Source: Streptococcaceae bacterium (GTDB lineage Bacteria > Bacillota > Bacilli > Lactobacillales > Streptococcaceae). Taken from it: a DNA stretch of 64,000 nt. The position numbers were made by a program, and so were the translations under genes. The notes beneath the pieces were generated by a model that saw only the letters and a program-made list of their open reading frames with translations, had not been told where the DNA came from and made no database searches. Below, piece after piece: positions 19,004 through 28,117 of the stretch; positions within the stretch are counted from its first letter, which is position 1; each line of letters opens with the position of its first letter. The stretch lies in contig CABIZZ010000001.1 of assembly GCA_902363395.1 (NCBI GenBank), positions 1,178,001-1,242,000 on the forward strand, given 5' to 3'.

Positions 19004-19597
19004 TTACTTCTTTTCTACCAATTCATTGTACTGGATTGTCATATCGCCCAGATTTTTCAAAGAATAGCGCGAGCTACCATTCTTGAACCAGGTACCAAGG
19101 ATGTATTGTTCAGCGACCTTCTTGCTTTGGTTTCGAAGCCAAGTGAGGTCTTTGCCGTAGGTGGCAAGTTTCTGTAAAAAATCACTCCCCTCGACCGTTT
19201 GATCATCCTCGTAAAGATACACTTTTTCTTGAATCAATGCTATTTTTTTAGAATTGTATTTGAAGGTCATCCAAACGTATGCATTTTCGTTTAGATGGTA
19301 TTCATACCAGTAAACCCATTCAGAACTGTCTCGAAACATCATGACAGATAGGTCTTCCTGACCACCAACGATATCATCTGAATAGGGATAGGACTGAAAT
19401 CCTTCATCCTCCTTCCAGATGCGATCACTCCCGATCGTTTCTGTAAAGGGCCTAAACATCAGATAGCGCATCCAGCTACCATTTTCAGCGTAGTTGATTT
19501 CTTCCATGGGATTTCTCAAACTCCAGTAGATCCCCAGCCAATAGAGGGCAAAAAGGATGAAAGGGCTGAGCCAGAGAAATATTTTCTTCTTGTTCAT
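19004..19597 (-). CDS. Membrane-anchored protein, possible TipC-like immunity protein
   Basis: A 197-aa protein with one N-terminal span (KIFLWLSPFILFALYWLGIYW). The extracytoplasmic domain is rich in Trp, Tyr and acidic residues (NPMEEINYAENGSWM, YLYEDDQTVEG) and ends SRYSLKNLGDMTIQYNELVEKK. The single anchor, the size, the NPMEE-type motif after the anchor and the NLGD-type end recall TipC, the immunity protein to the LXG toxin TelC. This is a resemblance from memory and no toxin gene lies nearby. The start overlaps the recJ stop (TAATG), so it is translationally coupled to recJ. It could instead be an unrelated exported protein. Confidence 0.5.
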   Translation of the reverse strand: MNKKKIFLWLSPFILFALYWLGIYWSLRNPMEEINYAENGSWMRYLMFRPFTETIGSDRIWKEDEGFQSYPYSDDIVGGQEDLSVMMFRDSSEWVYWYEYHLNENAYVWMTFKYNSKKIALIQEKVYLYEDDQTVEGSDFLQKLATYGKDLTWLRNQSKKVAEQYILGTWFKNGSSRYSLKNLGDMTIQYNELVEKK

Positions 19598-21810
19598 TAA
19601 ATCGATTCCGTTAAATAGTCATAGATTTCTTGCACAGATCCTAAAGCCATGAGTTCCTGGTCTTTGACCGTCTGCACCAAGTCCTGATAGATGGAACTCG
19701 AGGTAATCTCCTTCTTCTCCGCGTCCTTATTGACCGTCATGATGCCATTTTCAATCTGGACAAAGCCTAACTCTTGGAAGATTTGGATCATCTTGATCAA
19801 CAAAACTTGTGGAATCTTGAGGTAGTCAGATAGTTGGCTGAGCTTATGGCGAATATCAAACTCAGGGAACTGATACAGCGTCTTGTAGAGTTTGGCATAC
19901 TGATCGCGACTGCCGTAGCCTGTCAGGTAATAGGCCTTGTCTAGTTGATTTTTAAAATAGACAGCTTGGAAGCTCTGTTCTTGGAAGAGGGCTTTCAAGT
20001 CAGCCAGGTCATCTGGAATGCGATCGATGACAATGGCAGGGGAATCTTCTCCTTCTTCCAACTGACTAAAGAGGGGAACGGCTTGTGGGAGTGGAGCATT
20101 CTTTCCTCGGATATTGTAGAGCTGGACTCCTTCTACACGGGCATCCACTACCATCAGTTGCAGGGTGGTCTGTCCATTCCACTGATTGACGGATAAGGAT
20201 ACCACCAACTCCAGGTTTTTCGCTTGAGAGAATTCCAATTCCAAATGACCCTGGCCAAAAGCCACGACATCAAATCGGGGATCCCCTTTTTGAATCTTTA
20301 ACTTCAGATGGCTATTGCCGGCCCCCATAGTCCGGCTAGACACCACTTGAAAATCACGAATGTAAAAGACTGGCTTCTTATGGTCCATCCCAAAAGGAGC
20401 GAGACGGTCGAAACTCTTCAAGGTATCCAAAGTCAGCTCTTCTAGGTCCAACTCCTCATCCACAAAGAGTGTGGATTTGGCCGTCAGGTCAATCCCTTTT
20501 TCTACAATATAGTCAGAAAAAATCTCGGTCAGACGAGGGAGCTTGTCCACTTCCAGAGTCATACCAGCTGCACCCGCATGGCCCCCAAAGGCGATAAAGA
20601 GATCCCGATGGGGAGCTAGGGCTTCAAAAATATGGACACTTTCGGGACTTCGTGCACTTCCTTTAGCCTTGCCTTGGTCTATGGTGAGGACGATGATGGG
20701 CTGATGGATCTCTTCAAGTAGGCGACCAGCTACAATCCCTAAGACACCAGGATTCCAGCCTTCTTTTGCCAAGATCTGAACAGGAAGACTTGGGTCCACC
20801 ATGGCTTTGGCTTCATCATAGATGGCTTGGACAATCTCCTTGCGCTCTTCATTCTTGGCTTGAATCATCAGCGCAATTTCCAGCGCTTCTTCGTCGTCAA
20901 AACCTGTCAAGAGTTCGACCGCTGGATTTGGGTCATCCAAGCGACCCAGGGCATTGAGACGAGGAGCAATCTGAAAACCAACTGTTTCTTCATTTACATC
21001 TTGAGGGGCGATGGAGGCCAACTTGAGCATTTCCTGGAGGCCGATCCGTTGGGTTTGACGAAGGACACCTAGGCCATACTTGACTAGAATGCGGTTTTCA
21101 TCTGTCAGACTGACCATATCCGCAATGGTTCCAATGGCAACCAAATCAAGAAAATCTAGGGGCACCTCTTCTAGGAGGGCACAAGCCAACTTAAAGGCGA
21201 CCCCACATCCTGCTAGGTGTTTGAAAGGATAGTCAGCATCTGGATGCTCGGGGTGAATGATGGCATAGGCATCGGGCAAAACTTCTGGCATGGCATGGTG
21301 GTCGGTTACGATAACATCGACTCCCATGCTTTGGGCCAAGTCAATGGCTTCATGACCAGCTACCCCATTGTCCACTGTGATGATAAGGGAAATCCCCTGC
21401 TGTTCAATAAAATACTTGTAGACACTGGCATTGGGACCGTAGCCATCCGTAAAGCGGTTAGGCAGATAGACGGCTACTTCAGCCCCCATCTGCTCCAGGG
21501 TTTCCTTCATAATAGAAGCGGCCGTCATCCCGTCCGCATCATAGTCTCCATAAATTAGGATTTGTTCATAATCTTCTATGGCTTGGCGAATGCGATCCAC
21601 TGCCTTGTCCATATCGTGAAGCAGGTAGGGATCATGCAGATCTTCTAGCCGCGGTTCAAGAAAACGATCCAGCGCCTCTTCCGTCTGGATCCCTCGTTCA
21701 CCCAGTAACTTGGCTGCAGATGCTTCTAATCCTCTCTTCTTTGCTTGCGCCAAAAAAGTATCATCTGAAAAGGGCGCAGCAAACTGCCATTCATATTTTG
21801 ACGTGATCAT
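19597..21810 (-). CDS. recJ: Single-stranded-DNA exonuclease RecJ
   Basis: 5'-to-3' ssDNA exonuclease for recombination and repair. It is 737 aa. The DHH phosphoesterase core has YGDYDADGMTA and VTDHHAMPE, with HPEHPDADYPF between later motifs. DHHA1 follows (GFQIAPRLNALGRL, GSARSPESVHIFEAL, AFGGHAGAAGMTL), then an OB-like region. The C-terminal extension is the RecJ C domain of Firmicutes. Promoter: extended -10 TGTTATAAT on the minus strand at 21845-21853. Confidence 0.95.
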   Translation of the reverse strand: MITSKYEWQFAAPFSDDTFLAQAKKRGLEASAAKLLGERGIQTEEALDRFLEPRLEDLHDPYLLHDMDKAVDRIRQAIEDYEQILIYGDYDADGMTAASIMKETLEQMGAEVAVYLPNRFTDGYGPNASVYKYFIEQQGISLIITVDNGVAGHEAIDLAQSMGVDVIVTDHHAMPEVLPDAYAIIHPEHPDADYPFKHLAGCGVAFKLACALLEEVPLDFLDLVAIGTIADMVSLTDENRILVKYGLGVLRQTQRIGLQEMLKLASIAPQDVNEETVGFQIAPRLNALGRLDDPNPAVELLTGFDDEEALEIALMIQAKNEERKEIVQAIYDEAKAMVDPSLPVQILAKEGWNPGVLGIVAGRLLEEIHQPIIVLTIDQGKAKGSARSPESVHIFEALAPHRDLFIAFGGHAGAAGMTLEVDKLPRLTEIFSDYIVEKGIDLTAKSTLFVDEELDLEELTLDTLKSFDRLAPFGMDHKKPVFYIRDFQVVSSRTMGAGNSHLKLKIQKGDPRFDVVAFGQGHLELEFSQAKNLELVVSLSVNQWNGQTTLQLMVVDARVEGVQLYNIRGKNAPLPQAVPLFSQLEEGEDSPAIVIDRIPDDLADLKALFQEQSFQAVYFKNQLDKAYYLTGYGSRDQYAKLYKTLYQFPEFDIRHKLSQLSDYLKIPQVLLIKMIQIFQELGFVQIENGIMTVNKDAEKKEITSSSIYQDLVQTVKDQELMALGSVQEIYDYLTESI

Positions 21811-22060
21811 CTCGGTCCTTGTCTCCTGTTTTTCTTATCAGCATATTATAACATGAAAGCCGGGAATACGGAAAATGAAAGCTAGCTTTGAATCAGTAGG
21901 GGTAGAATCTTCTATCCCAGGTCTTAAAAATCAAGCTTAGCCCAGTTCCCAAACTGCGTCTGTTACAGGCCTTCTTCCTATCTTTTCAACCTTTTTAATC
22001 TACGAAAATACCTCCAAATAAAAAAATCCTACTATTTTTTATTATTTAGATACAAATTAC

Positions 22061-22088
22061 TTGACACTGCAAAGGATTGTATTATAAT
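22061..22088 (+). promoter_or_regulatory. Adhesin promoter
   Basis: TTGACA (22061-22066), a 16-nt spacer, TATAAT (22083-22088). Between recJ and here (21854-22060) I see no gene or structure. Confidence 0.8.
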
Positions 22089-22094
22089 ATAAGA

Positions 22095-22397
22095 GGCCTA
22101 AAATTATAGGGAAAAAGATCGTTCGGTTTTTCAGCCGTCTTGATTTGAAATCCTTGACTTTATGGCCATTGGAGTTATTAATTCTGTGTGTGGAAAGGAC
22201 AATCAGTTTTTTATTTTAAGCTGTCACAGTCGACTTCCGCTTTCTCTAGCTACAACCATGGTCTCTACCATTTGATCCTAGTAGAAAAACCGTCATAAAA
22301 TCTAGCCGACTCCTTATCGGTATAGAACTGGACACGCTTAAAATGTGTGGAAAAAAGTGATGTACTTCCAGACCAGGAAAAAGGAATGGAGGAACAA
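22095..22397 (+). other. Long 5' leader of the adhesin gene
   Basis: About 300 nt separate the promoter from the GTG start. No ORF with a ribosome site is evident. Small stems are possible (CGG...CCG around 22125; CCGACTCCTTATCGG around 22305). TGTGTGGAAA occurs twice (about 22189 and 22343). A regulatory role is only inferred from the length. Confidence 0.4.
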
Positions 22398-24302
22398 GTG
22401 AAAACTTTCTATAAAAAATTATTCGCGTTTGTAGCAATGATTAGTGTAGTTGCTCTTGGCTTGTCAATCATTAAGCCAGTTTCAGCAGCAACTGTTACAC
22501 CAACCATTACAAATCTTAAAGCAAATGCAAATGGTCAAAAGGTTACATTTTCTTTTGACTGGGACTTGACAGGAATTTCTGTTAAGGAAGGAGATACTTT
22601 CACCATCGACGCTCCAGAAGGTGTCAATATCTCAGAAATCGCAACGCAATCACTCCAAGCCAATGGTGCTGAAGTAGCGTCTGTTTCGATGACAAACAAA
22701 AAGATTACTTTTACCTTTAAAAAAGCAATCGAATCCATGAACCAAAACGTTAAGGGTGGTTTCTCATACAAAGCAGAATGGGACAATACTCCAGGAAATC
22801 CTGGAAATAAAACTGCCACTTCTAATGTCGGTTCTGAATCCGTTGTCATCACTCGTCCTGACGGACCTGGCGTGTTTGAATCTATCTTGAACAAGTACAA
22901 CCGTACTGGTGACTATGTTTCAAAACAATTCAAATTAGACGCATCTGAAAACTACGCATGGATGAACGTTGGAGATGATTATTACTTAACTACTTGGTTT
23001 ATCCGTATCAATGGGGATGGTAAAAAACAAGCGTTGACAAACCCTGTTGTATCAGATAAAATCCAAGCTCCAGCGGTAGATTACTCAAAAATCACTTTTG
23101 CTCCTGCTGCCAATCACGCTGCAAGTGAATTCTTCGTTGGAACTTACTTGAAACCATCCTTCACATTAAGAAAAGGTGGACAAGTGGTTGCTTCAGGATG
23201 GGACTTCTGGCAACATGTGAAATTCGATGCAGACGGTAACGGATTTACTGTCAATTTATCAGATGTCAGTGATGTCTTCAAGACAGCTACAGATGAAGAA
23301 ATCATTGTTGAATACCAAACAATTATTCCTAAAACAACCATCCGTGTTGACAACAACGCTACCTTGACAGCTGACGAAATCACAACACCTCAAACAGACC
23401 CAGCTTTCTGGAACAATACAGCATTGAATTTCTGGGTAACTGGTGACACAACTGTGACCGTTCAGAAAGAATGGGTTGGTGATGAAGAAGCTGACCGTAA
23501 AGATATCACTGTTCAATTGTATGCTGACGGCCAAGCTTTAGATGGAATGACACAAACTCTTACAAAAGCTTCTGGTTGGCAAGCAGCATTTACGAATTTG
23601 CCAGGTATCAAAGACGGTAAGAAGATTGAGTACTCAGTAGTGGAAACAAACACACCTGAAGGTTACACTTCAAAAGTTGAAAAAATTGATGATGCTAACG
23701 TGATCAAGGTCATCAACACATCAAACAAACCAACTACAACGACTACAACAACCACTACTACGACATCTACAACTACTACTACAACTACAACTGAAGAGCC
23801 GACTACTTCAACTACTACAACAACTGAAGAGCCAACTACTTCAACTACTTCAACTACTACAACAACTGGAGAGGCAACTACTTCAACTACTACAACAACT
23901 GAAGAGCCTAAGACTACAGTAACTACTACACCTGAGACTCCTGCTACAACTGTTTCTACAGAGGAGCCTTCGACTACGGTAACTACTACGCCTGAAACTC
24001 CTGCTACAACTGTTTCTACAGAGGAGCCTTCAACAACTACAACTACAACTGAAGACAAAGGCACAACAACAACAACTACAACTACGACTACCACGTCTAC
24101 AACACCTGAAGGACCTTCTACAACACCTTCTACTACGCCTGAAGGTACTACACCTGGAGAACCTACACCAAATGGTAATGGTGGCGGACGTAAGAAACTT
24201 CTTCCAAGTACAGGTGAAGTTGTCGCAACAGGTCTTGTTCTTACAGGAGTATTGGTCTTGGCCGGTGCCGTTGTATTAAAACGTAAAATGACTGATAACT
24301 AA
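22398..24302 (+). CDS. LPXTG-type cell-wall adhesin with CnaB domain and Thr-rich stalk
   Basis: A 634-aa sortase substrate. The start is GTG at 22398 with GGAGG 5 nt upstream; the longer in-frame reading adds residues that spoil the signal peptide. Layout: signal peptide (1 to ~31, ending PVSA); an Ig-like adhesin head of ~330 residues resembling the Cna/SdrD-type binding region (VTFSFDWDLTGISVKEGDTFTI, then FKLDASENYAWMNVG). A CnaB domain follows (VTVQKEWVGD with the likely isopeptide Lys, and IEYSVVETNTPEGY). A Thr-rich stalk of ~150 residues contains EEPTTS-type repeats. The wall anchor is LPSTGE, a membrane span and KRKMTDN. The binding target is unknown. It has its own promoter, a long leader and a terminator. 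Confidence 0.9.
   Translation: MKTFYKKLFAFVAMISVVALGLSIIKPVSAATVTPTITNLKANANGQKVTFSFDWDLTGISVKEGDTFTIDAPEGVNISEIATQSLQANGAEVASVSMTNKKITFTFKKAIESMNQNVKGGFSYKAEWDNTPGNPGNKTATSNVGSESVVITRPDGPGVFESILNKYNRTGDYVSKQFKLDASENYAWMNVGDDYYLTTWFIRINGDGKKQALTNPVVSDKIQAPAVDYSKITFAPAANHAASEFFVGTYLKPSFTLRKGGQVVASGWDFWQHVKFDADGNGFTVNLSDVSDVFKTATDEEIIVEYQTIIPKTTIRVDNNATLTADEITTPQTDPAFWNNTALNFWVTGDTTVTVQKEWVGDEEADRKDITVQLYADGQALDGMTQTLTKASGWQAAFTNLPGIKDGKKIEYSVVETNTPEGYTSKVEKIDDANVIKVINTSNKPTTTTTTTTTTTSTTTTTTTTEEPTTSTTTTTEEPTTSTTSTTTTTGEATTSTTTTTEEPKTTVTTTPETPATTVSTEEPSTTVTTTPETPATTVSTEEPSTTTTTTEDKGTTTTTTTTTTTSTTPEGPSTTPSTTPEGTTPGEPTPNGNGGGRKKLLPSTGEVVATGLVLTGVLVLAGAVVLKRKMTDN
23931..24050 (+). repeat. Tandem 60-bp repeat in the adhesin stalk
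   Basis: Two adjacent units at 23931-23990 and 23991-24050 encode PETPATTVSTEEPSTT-type segments. The stretches 23941-23970 and 24001-24030 are identical. The surrounding ACA/ACT tract is a likely site of length variation. Confidence 0.8.
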
Positions 24303-24361
24303 TTCAGTTCAGATAACTACTATTAGCTTGCACTAGCTCCACCTCCTAGTCACTAATAGCC

Positions 24362-24391
24362 AGAGAGAGAATCACATTCTCTCTCTTTTTT
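24362..24391 (+). terminator. Adhesin terminator
   Basis: GAGAGAGAAT and ATTCTCTCTC pair around a short loop, followed by a T run. Confidence 0.88.
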
Positions 24392-24454
24392 GTTGCTTTA
24401 AAAAGAACTTTATTACTAGCTAGTTATTTCCCCTGCTCTAGTTGCTAGAGAAAA

Positions 24455-24476
24455 AGACTTCCTCACGGAAGTCTTT
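24455..24476. terminator. Terminator-like hairpin, left flank of module D
   Basis: AGACTTCC-TCAC-GGAAGTCT followed by TT. It is the direct-repeat partner of 24727-24746 on the other side of the module. Confidence 0.7.
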
Positions 24477-24564
24477 GAATGTAGACAAACTATTGTTTTA
24501 CATAAAACAGCTAGATGATTTTCAAAAAATGACTTTAATTTTTAGTCATTTAAGAATTTGAAAA
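24477..24564 (+). repeat. GAATG arm of module D
   Basis: Begins GAATGTAGACAAACTATT right after the left hairpin and includes CAGCTAGATGATTTT. It aligns with the arm at 31143. Confidence 0.75.
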
Positions 24565-24701
24565 AAACTTTCCGCCGTGAGAAAAGTGCCTGAAACAGAG
24601 TTGTTTCAGGCACTCGGGAGTTTTGGAACCCTTAGATCCAAAACTAAGTCATGGAACTTCGTAGAAGTTCGCTGACGTCCGTACTCACCTAAGGAAAGTT
24701 T
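24565..24701 (-). repeat. Cloverleaf repeat, copy D
   Basis: The termini AAACTTTCC and GGAAAGTTT pair. Hairpin 3 is 24585-24614 (AGTGCCTGAAAC/GTTTCAGGCACT). Hairpin 2 is 24619-24645. Hairpin 1 is 24648-24676, a perfect GAACTTC/GAAGTTC stem inside GTCA/TGAC. It lies between the convergent adhesin and GNAT genes. Confidence 0.9.
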
Positions 24702-24726
24702 CTAAAATTACTTTATCTTCAATCTG

Positions 24727-24746
24727 AGACTTCCTCACGGAAGTCC
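24727..24746. terminator. Terminator-like hairpin, right flank of module D
   Basis: AGACTTCC-TCAC-GGAAGTCC, 19 of 20 bases identical to 24455-24474 in the same direction. It ends 1 nt before the GNAT stop codon. Confidence 0.7.
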
Positions 24747-24747
24747 T

Positions 24748-25152
24748 TTACTTCATATAAATCATCCCTGTACAGGCTTGCTCTGACAGTTCGACAAAGC
24801 CTAGTGACTGGTAAAAGGCAAGATTTTTCTCGCTCCGTTCAGTGACAAGGAGCCGTTGATAGACATTGGGGAAAGTCCTTAAAGCCTCTTCTAAGAGTTT
24901 TGTTCCAATGCCTTGGCGCTGATGATCTGGTCGCACCAAGAGATCCTGCACCAACAGGACAGAGTGACCGTCTCCTACCAAGCGAATGTAGGCGACAAGC
25001 TCTTTCTCATCATAGACGGAATACTGCCAGAGACTGGCTTTGACAGCTTCTTCCAGCATAGCTGGGTTGTTGGTATAATTGGTCCAGCCGACCAAGCTGT
25101 AGAGTGCGACTAGGTCTGTCATGGCTGGAATCTCTTGTTTGTACTCTAACAT
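24748..25152 (-). CDS. GNAT-family N-acetyltransferase
   Basis: A 134-aa acetyl-CoA-dependent acetyltransferase. The core has LLVQDLLVRPDHQRQGIGTKLLEEAL (beta-4 plus the RxxGIG acetyl-CoA loop) and a C-terminal NLAFYQSLGFVE. The substrate is unknown; the size and the YSLVGWTNYTNNP start match small YkkB/aminoglycoside-like GNATs. The start lies 1 nt after the stop of the methyltransferase, whose end provides the AGGAG. It is the last gene of the leftward cluster. Confidence 0.85.
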   Translation of the reverse strand: MLEYKQEIPAMTDLVALYSLVGWTNYTNNPAMLEEAVKASLWQYSVYDEKELVAYIRLVGDGHSVLLVQDLLVRPDHQRQGIGTKLLEEALRTFPNVYQRLLVTERSEKNLAFYQSLGFVELSEQACTGMIYMK

Positions 25153-25153
25153 C

Positions 25154-25864
25154 TTAACTCCTTTTTAACCTATAGTGCTGGAAGAAGGCAATATCCCGGT
25201 AAGGGGACTCTTGGCAGACTGCCAGCTCCATCTCAAGCATGGACTCTCGCCAGCCTTCTTGGCTCTTGAAGCGATTGTCCTGCAAGGCATAAAAGACTCG
25301 AATTCCTTGGTAGTCCTGAACTTCGAGGGCTAGATCTTCTACTACTGCACCGAGATCATAAGCCTGAGCCAAGCCCATGGAGTGGGTTTCCAAATCTTGA
25401 CCTGCTAGTAAATCGAGGGCCTTCTGAGTATCATTTTCAAAAACGACGGTCTGCAAGACGCGACCAACTTCATTGTGCTTGACGATAGAGAGTAGTCCTA
25501 CTGGTTTCAAGAGGCGGGTGAATTCCTCAAGAATCACCTTGCGATCCTCTACATACTCAAAGACATTATGGCAGAGGATGACATCAAAGCTGGCATCTTC
25601 AAGACTTGCTAACTGTTCCAAACTCCCGACCAATTGCTGGTAGGGATGGTCCTGGGTCCGCAAGGCCACCATTTCCTCATTAGGCTCCACAGCAAGGACC
25701 TCATTGTCTTGCGCCAGGTGGTTGGCCACGAGACCGAAGCCACTGCCAAAATCAAGGACCCGCTTGCCTTTGATGTCTTTTAATTGTTCAAAAAGGATAT
25801 CATAATAGATCTGTCCCCAGGGTTGCTGGAGGTTTTCTAAATAGGCTTGAATATTGGCTGCCAT
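25154..25864 (-). CDS. Class I SAM-dependent methyltransferase
   Basis: A 236-aa protein with the Rossmann motif GKRVLDFGSGFGLVANHLA (about 33-51), acidic VLAVEPNEEMVALR, and FDVILCHNVFEYVEDR as motif IV/post-IV. It resembles small-molecule methyltransferases of the UbiE/COQ5 group; the substrate cannot be read from the sequence. RBS GGAGG. Spaced 10 bp from the upstream SDR gene and coupled to GNAT downstream. Confidence 0.85.
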   Translation of the reverse strand: MAANIQAYLENLQQPWGQIYYDILFEQLKDIKGKRVLDFGSGFGLVANHLAQDNEVLAVEPNEEMVALRTQDHPYQQLVGSLEQLASLEDASFDVILCHNVFEYVEDRKVILEEFTRLLKPVGLLSIVKHNEVGRVLQTVVFENDTQKALDLLAGQDLETHSMGLAQAYDLGAVVEDLALEVQDYQGIRVFYALQDNRFKSQEGWRESMLEMELAVCQESPYRDIAFFQHYRLKRS

Positions 25865-25874
25865 CTGATTCCTC

Positions 25875-26630
25875 CTATTTGTAATTGAACATCTTGCTGG
25901 CTAGCTTATCCGAGATGCGGGGGAAAAGAGTATAGAGCTTGTGGGTCAGGTTCAAAAGCCAAGGCAGATTGAGCTCACGTTTTGCTTTTCCAAAGTTCTT
26001 CACAATCTTCTTGGCCACAAAGTCTGGTTCCAAAATATAGCGGTCCACGGCCTTGACATAGCTTCCATCGGGGTCTGCCTGATCAAAGAAAGTGGTCCGA
26101 ATGGGGCCTGGATTGACCGTCGTCACATGGACACCAAAGGGCATGAGTTCCAACCGAAGGGCATTGGAGAAGCCAATGGCTGCAAACTTGGTCGCCGAAT
26201 AAAGGCTGGATTTGGCAGTTGCGACGAGGCCCGCCATACTGACGATATTGACGATGTGCCCCTTGCCTGCTGACTTCATGTGCGCACCCATCAAGCGTGA
26301 AAGCTGCATGAGGGCAAAGGTATTGACTTCAAACATGGCATAGATCTGCTCATTGGTAATCTGGTCAAACTCTTCAAAGATCCCATAGCCTGCATTGTTG
26401 ACCAAGACATCAATCTGTCCATAGCGCTGATAGAGCTCTTCTACCAAATCTTGGACGGCTGAGGAATCGGTGATATCAATCCCGATGCATTCGACTTGAG
26501 GATGGTCAGCATAGAGTTGTTCTAGTTTTTCTTGATTTCTGCCTAGGAGAATGAGCCGGTCCTCAGGGAGGAGCTTGACCATTTCCTGTGCTAGGCCTCC
26601 ACTCGCGCCTGTGATGATGATAGTTCGCAT
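25875..26630 (-). CDS. Short-chain dehydrogenase/reductase
   Basis: A 251-aa classical SDR: ITGASGGLAQEM (NAD(P) loop), LVNNAGYG, Ser in VSMAGLVATAKSSLYSATK with the YxxxK pair, and NPGPIRTTF. The start is set at the internal Met (26630) with AGGAA; the upstream Met lacks a ribosome site. Cofactor-helix residue Arg in LILLGRNQEKL favours NADP. The substrate is unknown. It is downstream of rnz in a cluster conserved in part among streptococci. Confidence 0.9.
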   Translation of the reverse strand: MRTIIITGASGGLAQEMVKLLPEDRLILLGRNQEKLEQLYADHPQVECIGIDITDSSAVQDLVEELYQRYGQIDVLVNNAGYGIFEEFDQITNEQIYAMFEVNTFALMQLSRLMGAHMKSAGKGHIVNIVSMAGLVATAKSSLYSATKFAAIGFSNALRLELMPFGVHVTTVNPGPIRTTFFDQADPDGSYVKAVDRYILEPDFVAKKIVKNFGKAKRELNLPWLLNLTHKLYTLFPRISDKLASKMFNYK

Positions 26631-26658
26631 CTCTATTCCTTTCAATGGGTTGGTCCTA

Positions 26659-27150
26659 TTAATGAAATCTTATTCCAGCTAAATAGTCAGCATAAGCATC
26701 ATCAATGATAGGAGCAAAGAGGTGATAATCCTCCCAGCTCCCTAAAAATTCTAAAGGCAAGTCATCCAAATCATTGATTACAAATTCGGAATAATCATCC
26801 ATATACTGGTGTTCATAATAGTCAGTTACAAAAGCTTGAAACTCCTCTTTGATATCCATTGTTCCCAACTTACCATCGCACCAATCTAAAAGATAATCAA
26901 CTCCCAAAGTTTGTTCGTTCTTTACACTCTGGCATGCTGTTTCTTCATCAGGAGACATCGTTTCTTTCGCATCCTGCTGAATGAGCCAAGTAAGGAAGAA
27001 ACCGATATGATTGGCAGCCCAACGATAAATCTCACGGACATCCTTTTGGGTTAATGCTTCTTCTTGTAATTGATAGCTGTGCAAATAGTTGCTTACTGTG
27101 TCCTCAAAATACCAATCTGCTTTATCTAATAAACGATTTTCAACTGTCAT
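26659..27150 (-). CDS. Acidic protein of unknown function
   Basis: I do not recognise this 163-aa protein. It is strongly acidic, with many Tyr, Trp and Phe, and appears all-helical (RLLDKADWYFEDTVSNYL; EIYRWAANHIGFFLTWLIQQDA; VTDYYEHQYMDDYSEF). No signal peptide or membrane span. Such proteins often turn out to be toxin-immunity or DUF7832-like families, but nothing here proves it. It sits between rnz and the SDR gene with a good GAGAGGAA site and is probably co-transcribed. Confidence 0.7.
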   Translation of the reverse strand: MTVENRLLDKADWYFEDTVSNYLHSYQLQEEALTQKDVREIYRWAANHIGFFLTWLIQQDAKETMSPDEETACQSVKNEQTLGVDYLLDWCDGKLGTMDIKEEFQAFVTDYYEHQYMDDYSEFVINDLDDLPLEFLGSWEDYHLFAPIIDDAYADYLAGIRFH

Positions 27151-27177
27151 CTTATTTCCTCTCGATGAACCTGTACA

Positions 27178-28107
27178 TCACAATTCTACTTCTTCCAAAT
27201 CCTTAACCACATGGACCTTTTCAAACACAGTCGCGGCATCCTTGCGCAATTGGCTGATGTCCTTAGAGAGGAAGCGGGCACTGATATGATTCAAAAGAAG
27301 GCGTTTAGCCCCTGCTTCACGCGCCACTTCTGCTGCCTGCATATTGGTCGAGTGGCCGTGCTTGCGTGCAATCTTTTCATCGCCCTTGCCATAGGTGGAC
27401 TCATGGACGAGGACATCTGCATTGACGGCAAGTCTGACGCTGGCATCAGTCTTTCTGGTGTCTCCCAGGATGGTGATGACCTTACCAGGTCGAGGGGCTG
27501 AGATATAGTCCGCAGCAATGATCTTGGTACCATCTTCCAGGGTGACATCCTGCCCATTTTTGACCTGGCCAAAGAGTGGTCCAAATGGAACCCCTGCTGC
27601 CTTGAGCTTGTCAGCATCCAGCGTTCCTTCCAGGTCTTTTTGCATGATGCGGTAGCCGACACAGAAGATGGTGTGGTCCAAGGCCTCGGCATAGACCGTA
27701 AACTTATCGGTCTCCATGATTTTCCCAAGTGAACCTTCATCGAACTCATGAAAATGAATCTTGTAAGGCAAGCGTGAACCGGAAACCCGAAGGCTGGTCA
27801 AAACAAAGGATTTGATCCCAACCGGTCCATAAATCTCTAGATCCGTCTGCTCTTCATTGGCTTGAAAGGCGCGACTAGAGAGGAAGCCTGGCAAACCAAA
27901 GATATGGTCCCCGTGTAAGTGGGTGATAAAGATTTTGCTGACTTTTCGAGGACGGATGCTGGTTTCTAAGATTTGGTTTTGTGTCCCTTCTCCACAGTCA
28001 AAGAGCCAAACTTCATTGATTTCATCCAAAAGTTTGAGCGCTAGACTTGAGACATTACGAGATTTGGACGGCTGGCCCGCACCCGTTCCTAAAAATTGAA
28101 TTTCCAT
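27178..28107 (-). CDS. rnz: Ribonuclease Z
   Basis: Endonuclease that trims the 3' end of tRNA precursors. It is 309 aa, the short form. The metallo-beta-lactamase motif HLHGDH (residues 63-68) carries the zinc ligands. [23 protein letters not shown] (HxT loop) and LNHISARF give the remaining ligands. The exosite arm region lies around residues 150-200. It is in a cluster with miaA (also tRNA modification) and hflX. Confidence 0.95.
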   Translation of the reverse strand: MEIQFLGTGAGQPSKSRNVSSLALKLLDEINEVWLFDCGEGTQNQILETSIRPRKVSKIFITHLHGDHIFGLPGFLSSRAFQANEEQTDLEIYGPVGIKSFVLTSLRVSGSRLPYKIHFHEFDEGSLGKIMETDKFTVYAEALDHTIFCVGYRIMQKDLEGTLDADKLKAAGVPFGPLFGQVKNGQDVTLEDGTKIIAADYISAPRPGKVITILGDTRKTDASVRLAVNADVLVHESTYGKGDEKIARKHGHSTNMQAAEVAREAGAKRLLLNHISARFLSKDISQLRKDAATVFEKVHVVKDLEEVEL

Positions 28108-28117
28108 TGTATTCTTT

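Noticed and set aside
23663..24094. Antisense 143-aa valine-rich ORF on the minus strand
   Set aside because: It is the mirror of the Thr-codon stalk of the adhesin; low complexity and no ribosome site.
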